DNA of 64,000 nt from Physella acuta. Lineage: Eukaryota; Mollusca; Gastropoda; Physidae. The DNA lies in assembly GCF_028476545.1 (NCBI RefSeq), contig NW_026732355.1, forward strand, positions 1 through 64,000, read 5' to 3'. The notes under the pieces are model-generated. The model was not told where the DNA came from, searched no databases, and was given only the letters and a program-made list of their open reading frames with translations. The position numbers and the translations under genes were made by a program. Positions 46,726-58,109 of the stretch are shown here, piece after piece (position 1 is the first letter of the stretch; each line of letters starts with the position of its first letter).

Positions 46726-47298
46726 AAACATCCCGTCTCTATCATACTCAGCCACCGTCTCTACATCATCACACACCAAAAAATACAACAACAACATCGA
46801 CACCCCTCCACGCAAATAGAAACATCCCCTCTCTATCATACCCAGCCACCGTCACTACATCATCACACACCAAAAAATACAACAACAACATCGACACCCC
46901 TCCACGCAAATAGAAACATCCCCTCTCTATCATACCCAGCCACCGTCACTACATCATCACACACCAAAATATACAACAACAACATCGACACCCCTCCACG
47001 CAAATAGAAACATCCCCTCTCTATCATACCCAGCCACCGTCACTACATCATCACACACCAAAAAATACAACAACAACATCGACACCCCTCCACGCAAATA
47101 GAAACATCCCCTCTCTATCATACCCAGCCACCGTCACTACATCATCACACACCAAAAAATACAACAACAACATCGACACCCCTCCACGCAAATAGAAACA
47201 TCCCCTCTCTATCATACCCAGCCACCGTCACTACATCATCACACACCAAAAAATACAACAACAACATCGACACCCCTCCACGCAAATAGAAACATCCC
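46726..47298. repeat. 94-bp satellite, six full copies
   Basis: Units begin AAACATCCCCTCTCTATCAT at 46726, 46820, 46914, 47008, 47102 and 47196, with a stub at 47290. Copies 2-6 are almost identical; copy 1 has a few differences (CCCGTC, ACTCAG, GTCTCT). This is a young array, or one copied by gene conversion. Confidence 0.97.
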
Positions 47299-47779
47299 CC
47301 TCACCAAGAGTTATGTTATGAAAAATAACATTTGCCCAGCGCTGGCGGGGACATCACAACACACCCGTGCTTTAGCGGGGAGATAACTAGCTGTAATGCG
47401 ATTGTCTCCCCCTGTTCGACATTTAGGCCCGCGATTGAATTATCCCCCTTTCGCCCCTGCTAGTTTGGTGTAAGGCTGTTGTCTGCAGTTTGCGACAACG
47501 TCCTAAGGGGAAAAAATTATGTTCTGTTAAAACATTATTATTAAAAATAATTAATTTTAACTATTAACTTTTTTATTAAAAAAAATAATTAACTCTTTGT
47601 CCAACACAATATTTAAAAGGGAAAAGTATTTAAAATGGGACACTTCCGGTGACCTTTAGAGGTTAATTAAAATAATGGTTGCGCTTTAAAGTGATGGAAA
47701 AGAGAATCGCAACACAACAATTTTGTCAACGTGTTTTTAAGCTGTGTTATTTGTTCTGCCCTTTCATTGTAGCGAGAGT

Positions 47780-47936
47780 AATACCAACAAGTAAGGTTAC
47801 ATCTGAATACCAACAAACAAATAGTTATATCTGAATACCAACAAATAAAGGTTAGATCTGTAAACTATGAATACCAACAAAAATGTTATATCTGAATACC
47901 AGCAAACAAAGGTTACAGCTGAATACCAACAAACCT
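47780..47936. repeat. Minisatellite, about 27-bp unit (GAATACCAACAAACAAAGGT)
   Basis: Five or six copies of GAATACCAACAAAYAAAGGTTAYATCT with small indels. Confidence 0.9.
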
Positions 47937-48130
47937 AACCAGCACAGTAGATATATATTCGTAAGTTGTATTTAAGATAAGGTGGAGGGTGGGGTGGAGG
48001 GTTAAAGACCTGTCAAATTATTGTCGCAATTTGAGGACAGCTACCAGGTCTGGCTAGTAAAGTTTTGAACCTACAATGGCCTCTAGATATCTCGTGCAAT
48101 TAACCCAGAATGGCAGAGGCCAGTTGTTCT

Positions 48131-48502
48131 GATCTTACATGTTTAGAGCCCTGTTTCTTGACTTTACATGTTAAGAGCCCTGTTTCTTTACTTCACATGT
48201 TAAGAGCTCTGTTTCTTTACTTCACATGTTAAGAGCTCTGTTTCTTTACTTCACATGTTAAGAGCTCTGTCTCACAGGACTTCACATGTTAAGAGCTCTG
48301 TTTCTTTACTTCACATGTTAAGAGCCCTGTTTCTTTACTTCACATGTTAAGAGCTCTGTTTCTTTACTTCACATGTTAAGAGCTCTGTTTCTTTACTTCA
48401 CATGTTAAGAGCTCTGTTTCTTTACTTCACATGTTAAGAGCTCTGTTTCTTTACTTCACATGTTAAGAGCTCTGTTTCTTTACTTCACATGTTAAGAGCT
48501 CC
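48131..48502. repeat. 29-bp minisatellite (ACTTCACATGTTAAGAGCTC unit), about 12.5 copies
   Basis: ACTTCACATGTTAAGAGCTC followed by TGTTTCTTT repeats with few substitutions. CACATG and GAGCTC are small palindromes in every unit. Confidence 0.95.
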
Positions 48503-49266
48503 TACTAAGATCTCGATCTCTTCATTCCACACTTGATTATAAATAAAACTTCTCATCCTTGCCTTTTCCTCAAAAGCACAAAAAAAAACTTCACTTTTAT
48601 ATTTCAACAGAAGCCCACGACAATCACAAGGAAACCTCATATTCTAACGCGAGCCCTCTCCTCTGTCATGAGTAATTCCAGCCCCAGAGTTCCCAATCCC
48701 TTAAAGTCATCTGACAGGAGCCCAAATTGACAGGAGCCCGATCTCCTGTCAGCACCGATGCGTTAACAGCCGGTAATCACAAAGTAAAACAAAGGGAGCC
48801 CACACAAACTGGCCGTAGACAAAAATCTCCCTGGAATCGGGCGACTCCTTTGTGAGCCTTAACTCCCTTGGAGAAAAAAAAATAGGGGAGAAGACTCGCT
48901 TTTCAACAATGGCCATTTCAATTCGAATTCTTGCAGTTACCGTTCCTTGCGTCTGCACAAAAGCGCGGGGTGGACCCGCCCGAGTGCTAATTCATGTTTC
49001 TCCTGCGGATTAACTCCCCATTATGTTGGGAGGTGGGGTTTGTTTGCTGGTTTCTCTCACGCGGGAGGGGTGGGATTATAGGCTTGAGGGGAGGATGGAG
49101 GGGGGGGGGGGTGGACGAAAGATGTTCACCCAGTCGGTTTTTCTTTCCCTTCTTCTCACGTGACTCATACTGTGATTTGATTAGACACTGAAATCTAGAC
49201 GCACAACGTAACTAATCGAGTTACTCTTCAGGAAATAAACGGTGGGGTAGCCTCTTCCAGGCTTAC

Positions 49267-50198
49267 GATTGTAGGAAAAAAAGTCACAGGAAAAAAAAAC
49301 ACAGGAAAAAAAAACACAGAAAAAAAGTCACAGGAAAAAAAGTCACAGGAAAAAAAGTCACAGGAAAAAAAGTCACAAATATATATTTGCATGATATTTG
49401 TTAATACTTTTATGTATTAAATATTTAGAGAGTGCAAATTAACTTAGGATTAATTAAATGTAATGTAATGTGTGTAGGCTGTATACGCATAGGAATTTCT
49501 ATAATTCATCTAAAAATATTTATTATGAAGTATGTAGATTGTAATTATTTTAAACTTAAGATTAGTAGCATTTAATAAAATTCTCCAAAGTCCACGTTTT
49601 TATCGTGTTTTTTTTTAAAATACCAATATTAAATGACCGTGAAATGGTAAGTTCATCTAACTTGCTGCCCTCAACTCATCGCAACAATAGTTATGATTAG
49701 TTCAACCACCTTTCTGTCCACATTTATCACGCTCATTACATAACAAAACTTAGGATCAAAACAGAAAGCCAACAAGGTTCAAAGGCTGTCATTGACGCAT
49801 AACGTCAACAACACAAAATATGTTCGGACAAAGCCTACTGATCAGAGGCCGACCAGAGAATAGCCTACGGCAAAATGTGCCTAAATTTCTTTTATAATTA
49901 ACTTTTCTACCGCGTATTTAACTGAATACGTAACAAAGTTGAGATTTCTGTGTTAATTATCTTAGAGTATTTTACTTACTATTGTTATAAATCATAAGTC
50001 TTTTAACGTCTATAAATAATTTATACTATAAAAAATACAACCCACAACAATAAACATACAAAATTTTACAACTCTTAACAAATTAATAAAAATATTTCTA
50101 AAAAGATTTTTGTGACTTTTTTTCTGTGACTTTTTTTCCTAGCAAAAACTGTGACTTTTTTTCTGTGTTTTTTTTTCCTGTGACTTTTTTTCCGTTTA
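49267..50198. mobile_element. Foldback-like element: inverted terminal arrays of GTCACAGGAAAAAAA, about 0.93 kb
   Basis: The left end (49272-49378) is a short tandem array of GGAAAAAAAGTCACA units with AACACAG variants. The right end (50109-50193) is the reverse complement of the same kind of array, including a matching GGAAAAAAAGTCACAGGAAA order at the outer edge. The sequence CCAGGCTTAC flanks both sides (49257-49266 and 50199-50208), a candidate 10-bp target duplication. The interior is AT-rich and non-coding. Elements with tandem-repeat terminal inverted repeats are known as foldback elements and occur among MULE- and P-related non-autonomous transposons. Family is not assigned. Confidence 0.7.
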
Positions 50199-50246
50199 CC
50201 AGGCTTACATGGACATCTCTCGTCTCGCATCGCTGGCAGGGATGTC

Positions 50247-50450
50247 AGGGTTATATATTATGTACAGCAAGGTTATAAATTATGTACACTAAGGTTATAA
50301 ATTATGTACAGGAAGGTTATAAATTGTGTACATCAAGGTTATAAGTTATGAGCAACCACGTTATAAATTATGAACAACCATATTATAAATTATGAGCAAA
50401 CAAGTTATAAATTATGAGATGTAAGATTATAAATTATGTATTCTAAAATT
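50247..50450. repeat. Minisatellite, 22-bp unit (AAGGTTATAAATTATGTACA)
   Basis: About nine copies of GGTTATAAATTATGTACANNAA, becoming more diverged rightwards (GAGCAACCA variants). Confidence 0.92.
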
Positions 50451-51019
50451 GTAGGATTATTATGCTGCTAGGTCATAGATTGCTTACTGGTTAGACATGA
50501 AGTTTATAATGGCTGATTATAAATTATATTCTGTTTTTTTTTAATACTGTAGTGTTGTGAATCTATAAAGTACTTTAATTGTGACTAGGGTGATTAAACC
50601 CATGATTATTTTACTGGAAAGTCCTCAACTCCAATTTGTCTAGATTATGAACTTGGGGTAGAAGAAAATTTTTCATCATCCTTTTTAAAAGTTAGAGTGT
50701 GTATAGATGTTAAAGACTGCTGACCACATAGTTTGGTTCTTTAGAAATGCTGATTATGCCATATAATGACAACACGGTTTGACAATGTAAATACTTTCTG
50801 TATTGATGCCTCACTGACTCTCCATAAAAGGAAAATAAGATAAGCCATATCCTCAATTTAGATATTTACAAGATATACTATTTTTTTTAACTTCAACAAA
50901 GCATCGAGATCTATGATTGTTATTATTCTTTCTTAATTGTAAAATTGGTGTTGAATAGCTCCAACACAATTAAGTATATCGTATCAACATGTTATGCGGC
51001 ATATATCAACATGTTATGC
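50451..51019. other. AT-rich non-coding
   Basis: Nothing recognised except a 21-base direct repeat (ATCAACATGTTATGCGGCAT) at about 50983-51022, the immediate target area of the next MITE. Confidence 0.5.
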
Positions 51020-51027
51020 GGCATGTA

Positions 51028-51240
51028 CAGTGTTTCTTCCAGACTTTTTTCTCCGGGGGGGGGGGGGGGGGGGGCACTTGAAATCTTCGGGGGGGGCGGT
51101 AAACTTTCTTCGGGGGGGCGGACACTGTTAAAAGTATATATTTTCTATATAAATTATATAAATTTCATTTCGTTCGGGGGGGCGGTAAAAATTTTTAGGG
51201 GGGGTTCGCCCCCCCGAAGAGATGCCTGGAAGAAATTCTG
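51028..51240 (+). mobile_element. hAT-type MITE, family B, copy 3, intact 8-bp target duplication
   Basis: Starts CAGTGTTTCTTCCAGACTTT and ends GGAAGAAATTCTG (reverse CAGAATTTCTTCC). The flanks 51020-51027 and 51241-51248 are both GGCATGTA, a perfect 8-bp duplication. The interior has CTCC plus G20, CACTTGAAATCTTCGG, GGACACTGTTAAAAGTATAT and TTTCATTTCGTTCGG, as in the other family-B copies. It is 213 bp with no transposase. Confidence 0.92.
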
Positions 51241-51248
51241 GGCATGTA

Positions 51249-51452
51249 TCACTTTGACACCGACTTCAGCCTTCATTTCTTTCTTGGGTTTCTTTTATGG
51301 CCTTTGTTCATCCAAGAAAAGCTGCAGGCAAATAAAGGCAGCAGTAGCTTGAATTTGGAGCTTTTTCTCCTAGATGGGTTGCCTTTCCATGCTAACGACC
51401 CTCATCAGCCCGAATGTCGGAATTCAGGAATTTTAGAAATTAGCAATCTACT
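51249..51452 (+). repeat. Dispersed repeat E, copy 1 (interrupted by the adjacent MITE)
   Basis: GGCCTTTGTTCATCCAAGA, CTCCTAGATGGGTTGC, GACCCTCATCAG, GGAATTCAGGAATTTTAG and ATTAGCAATC match the region 62855-63048. Homology also continues to the left of the MITE, so the MITE landed in this repeat. The class is unknown and no reading frame is conserved between copies. Confidence 0.65.
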
Positions 51453-51470
51453 GGTCGACCAAGCATTTTT

Positions 51471-52018
51471 ATGTCACGTTTTCTTAGTGTAAAAATTCCG
51501 CGCATGCGATAGTTTTGGGCTAACATAAGTATAGATTGGAACTATCATTACAAGGACAGATCACGATTCGAACATTGCTAATCGACGGATAAAAAAAAAG
51601 TATTAGACATCACAGCGATCACTCCAGGCCAACGCTAATTGCTATAATATGAAATCATTGAGGTGTAATATATTTAAAGCTTAAATCCCCAAACCCCTTA
51701 CACCCCCCCCCACACCCCTTACACCCCCAAACCCCTTACACCCCCAGACCAATTTTTTTGTTTATCCTCCGACGGTGATAGATTAGAGAGCACGCAATCG
51801 ATAGCCTCGCTGTGTTCTTGTGTAGTGTTGCTTCTACGACAAACTTCTCCACGTTACATAACTGTATTTTGTTTTCGGTAGTAGTTTGGGTATTTCGTTT
51901 ATTACATAGTCTAAACATAAACTTTTTATCAACATAGAGACTAAGGCGGAGAAGACGTTTACTTATATAATATTGGTACATTGCATGTGTTTCTTATGTA
52001 GTCGTAAGTGGAACTAGT
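51471..52018. other. Non-coding, nothing recognised
   Basis: A short CACCCCTTACACCCC repeat lies at 51698-51748. The minus frame at 51736-51981 has no recognised domain. Confidence 0.5.
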
Positions 52019-52162
52019 GAAGTCAGCACTATGCTCAGTCAACTGTATCTTCTCCTGTTCCAGTACTCAAGGCTAGCTTAATTAACTCGGGGAGTTCATA
52101 CAGGGCTCGAACTTCACACGGTCTGGTTAGCATTTCTTCGCTCTACCAGTCAACCACTCCGT
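52019..52162 (-). mobile_element. Diverged SINE head/body, minus orientation
   Basis: AGTCAGCACTATGC, GGGCTCGAACTTCACACGGT (reversed B box region), CTGGTTAGCATTTCTTCGCT and CTACCAGTCAACCACTCCG (reversed A box region) match a tRNA-derived SINE in minus orientation. The middle body is strongly diverged. Confidence 0.7.
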
Positions 52163-52859
52163 TCCATGTAGCGCCAAAAGCATGTTTGTACTATATGTTT
52201 TAATGTGCACATACAGTTTAACCATAATGAGTATGGCAAAGCAAGGCGCTCACACGCAAGTCAAGTACTATTCTAAAGTACCCTAAACCTTCTCGCGTGC
52301 CTCTAACTCCATTCAGTACACTTCTTAAATGGCGTGCACTGCTTTCTTTGACATAAAAGATTTTGTTTGTGTCTGTTTTTAGCTGTCTTAGGTTCTGCCT
52401 TAGCTATTGTCTTGGTAATATAGCAGTTAAATTTATAGTTCAAGATCAAGATTTTTAAACTATTTATACTACTTGTTTTGATTTTATATGATTCTAGTAT
52501 ATCATCTGTTTTCTCTCATCAGAAGCCTACATCTCTTATATTTAATTATTTTCACTTTTAAAATGGACATTTTGAAAGATAAAAACAGAAGTGTTTATAA
52601 AATTCTTACTTGTGGACATAATCAAAGTCGATTATTTAAACTGGGATCGACTACGAAATGTGTCCGACTCGAGTTTAATTATTTGATTTACGATCTTTTT
52701 CGTATTCGATTACCAGTGCCTGGTTAACTAAAGCATTGATTATGTTTGATCAATCGACGCTTCGATCCAATTATTTACCCACCAATCAAATCAAACCTAG
52801 GAGAGGGTACGAAATTGGCGATCACCGGGCTAAGGACTGGAGTGTGTTTAAAAAGTGTG

Positions 52860-53390
52860 AAGGTGGGGAGGGTGGTGTTTGGTGTTGTGGTAGCGGTGAT
52901 TTTTTGTGGGAGGGGTGATGTTTTGTGGGAGCGGTGGTGTTTTGTGCTGTAGGAAGGTGGTGTTTTGTGGGAGGGGGGGGGTGTTTTGTGCTGTGGGAGG
53001 GGTGGTGTTTTGTGGGAGGGGTGGTGTTTTATGCTGTGAGAGGGGAGGTGTTTTGTGCTGTGGGAGTGGTGGTGTTTTGTGGGAGGGGTGGTGTTTTATG
53101 CTGTGAGAAGGGAGGTGTTTTGTGCTGTGGGAGGGGTGGTGTTTTGTGGGAGGGGTGGTGTTTTATGCTGTGAAAGGGGTGGTGTTTTGTGGGAGGAGTG
53201 GTGTTTTGTGGGAGGGGAGGTGTTTTGTGCTGTGGGAGGGGTGGTGTTTTGTGGGAGGGGAGGTGTTTTGTGCTGTGGGAGGGGTGGTGTTTTGTGGGAG
53301 GGGTGTTGTTTGAGTGTTGTGGGAGGGGTGTTGTGAGCGGGTTGGTGTTTGGGTTTAAGGGTAGGGGTGGTGTTTGTGTGTTGGAACACT
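52860..53390. repeat. G/T-rich minisatellite (GGGAGGGGTGGTGTTTTGTG, 21- and 27-bp units)
   Basis: Two related units, GGGAGGGGTGGTGTTTTGTG and the same with a CTGTGG insertion, alternate about 22 times. Units near multiples of three open five or more overlapping frames (Val/Phe/Cys/Gly rich on plus, Thr/Pro/His rich on minus). None is a credible gene. The strand asymmetry (G and T on plus) is strong. Confidence 0.93.
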
Positions 53391-53595
53391 ACAACCCATA
53401 TCATCAAAGCTTAACCTAAGTCCCACCCTGACCTGTAGAAAACTGGAAATTATCGATAATAACCTGAGCTTTTGGTTTTTGAAAATGGCCATGTACCATA
53501 ACGTAACGGAAGTGTAGGTAATTTTTTGAGAAGTTTGAAAACTGAGATTTGACTTTATACACTACACCGATTATACATTTCTCTGATGCTAATTT

Positions 53596-53644
53596 ACACT
53601 ACTACTACCACAACTACTACAGCTAGTACTACTATTGTACTAAA

Positions 53645-53686
<42 letters not shown>

Positions 53687-53850
53687 GCTACTACTACTAC
53701 TACTACTACTACTATTACTATATTAATAATAATAATAATAACTGTAATAGCAACAATAATAATAATTACATTATTAATAATAATGTTAATAATAATAGTA
53801 ACCAAAATAGTAATTACAATATCAACAACAACAATAATAATAATGAGAGA
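53596..53850. repeat. (CTA)n trinucleotide tract grading into (AAT)n
   Basis: A CTACTACTA tract to about 53715 is followed by AATAATAAT-type sequence. The Val/Ile-only minus frame is an artefact. Confidence 0.95.
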
Positions 53851-54383
53851 AATAATAATAGAAAAGTCCGAAAGACAGCATAGCATTGTTTTCCACTCCT
53901 GTCTAAATCATGAAAAATTAACAATTCAGAATGTCGATAAGATTTTTTGACACAACTGCTTTAATAATTTGACTTGTAAATTTTCGCGAATCAATGCGCG
54001 CGCGTGACGTCTGCATCTTCATACAATAGCCGCCATCTTGAGATTCTACGAGAGGGAAATGTAGTCCTTCAGCATTTATTACCTCCCTTCACACCGCCAG
54101 CGCGAGAATATGTTTGTTTACGTCGCTCTGATTGGTGGTCGTCACGTCATGCAGGGGCGGACAACGCGCCAGGAAAAAATCATTCCGCGCCAAGAACCTG
54201 TCACATGAATCAAAAAATTAATGCATACATTAACAAGGAAATTGTATTCATAGCAATCAATCAATAGCCGTGATTAGCTTCCCCCTTTTTTTTTTTGCCG
54301 TGAATAGCCGGCAACGACCGGCACATCGTGAAAACAACTTGAGCTTGGGTGAAGTTTGGGCGAGACGATCTGATGAGGGAGGT

Positions 54384-54502
54384 TGTTCGTCTTGTTCGGT
54401 ACACGGCGGTGTTCGTTGTTCGAGACACGGCGGTGTTCGTTGTTCGGTACACGGCGGTGTTCGTTGTTCGAGACACGGCGGTGTTTGTTGTTCGAGATAC
54501 CC
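54384..54502. repeat. 24-bp minisatellite (GTTCGTTGTTCGGTACACGG)
   Basis: Five copies alternating between GTTCGGTACACGGCGGT and GTTCGAGACACGGCGGT forms. The 24-base unit keeps frames open on both strands; the frames at 54261-54620 are not called. Confidence 0.92.
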
Positions 54503-55157
54503 ACGTCATAGGGCTGCCCGACCCGTTGAACGATGGTCGTTAGATTCACTTAACGGCGCTTTCAAACCCGGGGATCGAACAGAGGGGAGAGGGTGGGGGG
54601 GGGGGGGTGCATCAGCATAAAATAAAATCAGGTGCGGCGTCACGTGTCTGATAGAAGAAAAATGTCGTATTCATTCTTGTGCTGGTTACTTGTTAGGATC
54701 TTCGGCGTGAGGGGAGACAACAAAGTTCTCTCAATTCTGTCTGACATTGGCCAGCTTTCCCAGTCCCCCTCAAAAGTCTCGAGTTCGGATCCCGGGAAAA
54801 TTAAGTTCACTATTTGGCTGATAAAATGTGGACACGTAATACGTTATTACATTGGAGGGTATCCCCTTCAATATAGTACAGTTAAAAACGAAAAAAAATT
54901 GAATGCCGGTTGTCTTTAGTCGCCCTTTCCTTTATTTCGACATCCGGTTTCCAGGTTGGTAACCAAATGAACTTTTGCCATTTGAATGGACCAATAACAT
55001 GCTCACATATTTAACACGTGAAAACATTTTTAGAATTAGATTCACGAGAGAGCACTATGTACGTGACATTACTCTACAGATCGTTGATTCACGAGAAAAT
55101 ATTATCCCTCGATATGAAAAGCAACAAATCTAGCAATAAATAAATAAATAAAACTTC

Positions 55158-55337
55158 AGCATCTAGCGAAAAAGAAAAGGTTAAGTGACTAGAAAGCCAA
55201 TCAACGTCTCGCGAAAATGAAAAAAATCGAGTTACTTGTAAGTCATCCTACATCTCGCGAAAATGAAGACTAGTAAGCCAACCCAAATATCGCGAAAATT
55301 TAAAAATTATGTGACTAGTAAGCCAACCCAAATATTA
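55158..55337. repeat. Minisatellite, about 45-bp unit (TCTCGCGAAAATGA...AGTAAGCCAA)
   Basis: Four copies of a CTCGCGAAAAT...GTGACTAGTAAGCCAACCCA unit. A further copy lies at 56884-56940, just after the large duplication, so the duplication sits inside this array. Confidence 0.8.
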
Positions 55338-55342
55338 ATACT

Positions 55343-56170
55343 AATAGTTTCGCTGTCTGTGTATGTATCTATCTATCTGACAAGAACGCTCTAGAGAAAA
55401 CATAAGCAATTTAAAAACTCACACAGTGAAACGAAAACGAAGTACGACGTCATATAGTAGAAAAAAATATCAAGCCGGAGAGTGCACACAGTAATATGAC
55501 GTCATTGATTCTCGAGTAAACATTGAATAAAAAGGCAATTTTGTCTAATCTAAGTGGTTTGCGTGAAGAGTTTATTTCATACAATTCTTTGGGTAGGGGC
55601 GAAGCCCCACCCCCCGTGTAAGAACATCTGACCTCCCCCCCCCCCCCCACTCCCCAACTCAAAAGAAATTTCCTCATCGATACTCTATAATAAAATTAAC
55701 GCCTAATTAATGTGTCTAATCTAAACAGTGGTTTTCTTGCAATTTCTTTAATGCAATTCTTCGCGTAGTGGCTAAGCGCGACACCAGTGTTTCTTTCAGA
55801 CTTTTTCCTCTCTTCCGGTAGGGGCGAAGCCCCACCCAGATTCTTCCTTTAGTTTGTATGATCTACAAATGCGACCAGTGTTTCTTTCAGACTTTTTCCT
55901 CCCCGAAAAGGGGTGGGGGTACTTGAAATTTTCGGGGGCGGGGGTAGAGTTTTCTGGAAGGGTGCGGACACTGGAAAAAGTATATAATTATATTTCGTTG
56001 AATGGGACGGTAGACATGTTTTTTTGGGGGGTGGGGGGTGGGGGGGTGGGGGGGTGTGGTGTGTATGTGGGGGGAGGGGGATGGGGGTGGTTTTTGTTTA
56101 GAGAAAAGAGACAGCACTATCAGCCTAGCGCCCGTTGTATCCTTCCTCAACGGGCCATTTTTCTCGTCTA
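55343..56170. repeat. Large tandem duplication, copy 1 (about 0.83 kb)
   Basis: AATAGTTTCGCTGTCTGTGT, GACAAGAACGCTCTAGAGAA, CAAGCCGGAGAGTGCACACA, ATATGACGTCATTGATTCTC, AGGGGCGAAGCCCCACC and the terminal AGAGACAGCACTATCAGCCT all recur in copy 2 at an offset of 825-832 bases. It contains two starts of MITE family B (CAGTGTTTCTTTCAGACTTT at 55785 and 55876), the first short. Confidence 0.9.
55876..56090 (+). mobile_element. MITE family B, copy 4, inside duplication copy 1
   Basis: CAGTGTTTCTTTCAGACTTT, TACTTGAAATTTTCGGGGG, CGGACACTGGAAAAAGTATA and ATATTTCGTTGAATGGGACG match family B. The distal end is a long G/T-rich run with no clear terminal inverted repeat, so the right boundary is uncertain. 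A stub with only the left end precedes it at 55785. Confidence 0.7.
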
Positions 56171-56895
56171 TAATAATAGTTTCGCTGTCTGTGTATCTAT
56201 CTGACAAGAACGCTCTAGAGAAAACACAAGCAAATTAAAAACCTGCATAGTAATTCGAAAAACGAAGTATGACGTCGCCACATTTAGCACAGAGTCAAGC
56301 CGGAGAGTGCACACAGTAATATGACGTCATTGATTCTCGAGTAAACATTGAATAAAAGGCAATTTTGTCTAATCTAAGTGGTTTGCGTGAAGAGTTTCTT
56401 TCATACAATTCTTCGGGTAGGGGCGAAGCCCCACCCCCGCGTAAGAACGTCTGAGCCCCCCCCCCCTCCCCAACTCAAAAGAAATTTCCTCATCGATACT
56501 CTATAATAAAATTACCGCCTAATTAATGTGTCTAATCTAAAAAGTGGTTTTCTTGCAATTTCTTTAATGCAATTCTTCGCGTAGTGGCTATGCGCGACAC
56601 CAGTGTTTCTTTCAGACTTTTTCCTCCACGGAGAGGGGTGCGGGTACTTGAAATTTTCGGTGGCGGGGGTAGAATTTTCGGGGAGGGGGCGGACACTGGA
56701 AAAAGTATATAATTATATTTCGTTGAATGGGACGGTAGACATGTATTTTTTTGGGGGGGGTGGGGGGGGGAGGGGGTGGTGTGTGTGTGGGGGGGTGGGG
56801 GGGTGGGGTGGTTTTAGTTTAGAGAAAAGAGACAGCACTATCAGCCTAGCGCCCATTGTATGCTTCCTCAACGGGCCATTTTTCTCGTTGCGAAA
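56171..56895. repeat. Large tandem duplication, copy 2 (about 0.73 kb)
   Basis: Same order as copy 1: AATAGTTTCGCTGTCTGTGT, CAAGCCGGAGAGTGCACACA at 56296, AGGGGCGAAGCCCCACC, a family-B MITE at 56601 and AGAGACAGCACTATCAGCCT. It lacks the extra short MITE stub present in copy 1, explaining the length difference. Confidence 0.9.
56601..56815 (+). mobile_element. MITE family B, copy 5, inside duplication copy 2
   Basis: CAGTGTTTCTTTCAGACTTT at 56601 with the same interior words as copy 4. The right end fades into a long G-rich run. Confidence 0.7.
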
Positions 56896-57516
56896 AAGAA
56901 TGTTAATGTAACCAGTAAGCTAACCATTATCTCGCGAAAACTTGCCTTCACCAACGCACACCAACACACCAAACCACAGCAGCATGTATGTACTGCTACA
57001 ATCGAACACCACAACGATTTCACTCTCATGTAATACATCTTGTGGCCATGCTCTAAGACAAATGTCACTGACAAGTAGTGACAAGTGCCAATTGTGCTGT
57101 AGGTTAATTTCTCGTTCTACCGTCGATGGAAGTGGCTTTCTCTATTAATTAATACTTCACCGACCTTCGGGGTATAAGGAAAAAAGACAAGAACTATTTA
57201 CCGTTACAAATGAACGCCAATAATAAAATTTCCAGCTTGTTGTATAGTAGACCATTGAGTAGATTATCAAGTGTGTTTACTTCTCTGGCCTTGGCGTATG
57301 AACGAACTGGGACGAATACAATGCCAGACGGTTTACTGATTCACTGAGTTGAGTCTGGACTCCATCCAAGCATGACAAATGCTTGTTTTTATCCATGCAT
57401 GACCAATACTTGTTTTTTTTTCACAGTGGAAAAGGAACTTAGCCTTGGTCTTTTTTTCATGGAGTGGTTTGACTGTAAAATGGCGTTGTTGTGTTTTACT
57501 GAAGCGAAGCGGTTAT

Positions 57517-57726
57517 GGTCTGTTGGTTTGGTGGTCTGTTGGTTTGGTGGTCTGTCTGTTTGGTGGTCTGTTGGTTTGGTAGTGTGTTGGTTTCTTGGTT
57601 TCTTGGTTTGGTGGTTTGTTTGTTTGTTTGGTAGATGTTGGCCTGGTGGTTGTTGGTTTGGTGGTCTGTTGGTTTGGTGGTCTGTTGGTTTGGTGGTCTG
57701 TTGGTTTGGTGGTCTATTGGTCTAGT
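57517..57726. repeat. 16-bp minisatellite (GTTGGTTTGGTGGTCT)
   Basis: About twelve copies with a central variant stretch (TTTCTTGGTTTCTTGG). The Trp/Val/Gly-rich frame at 57372-57725 is an artefact. Confidence 0.93.
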
Positions 57727-58109
57727 CTAGCAGTCTTGTGGTCAGTTGGTTGAGTCTGGTAGTGTCGTGGTCATTTGTCCCATCGTGTCTCGTCCTATGG
57801 CAAATAAAACATAGCCAGTTCCAGACCTAGATTTGAAGCCCATTGAAACGTCAGCGCTAAGTCAGCAACACAGTACTTTGTAAAAATAAATTTAGCGCCG
57901 AATGAAAACATCTGAACTAAAATATTTTACATTTTTTGAAGTAGCACATAACGCTATAATCTTTTGTATTCACAAAACATTTTAAAGTCAGCATGTTCTG
58001 TTCTGTTGTTAATTTTTTTTTTTGTTGAGATCCTGAAACATCCGATTCCAATTGGAATTATGATTCTTATATCTAACAATCATAGCCTTTTTTAAAGTGA
58101 AAGGCATTC
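57727..58109. other. Non-coding, nothing recognised
   Basis: AT-rich sequence with a T-run near 58012. No gene or repeat is recognised. Confidence 0.5.

Noticed and set aside
52860-53419. Several overlapping glycine/valine/cysteine-rich genes
   Set aside because: All are frames opened by a G/T-rich minisatellite and are present in several frames at once.
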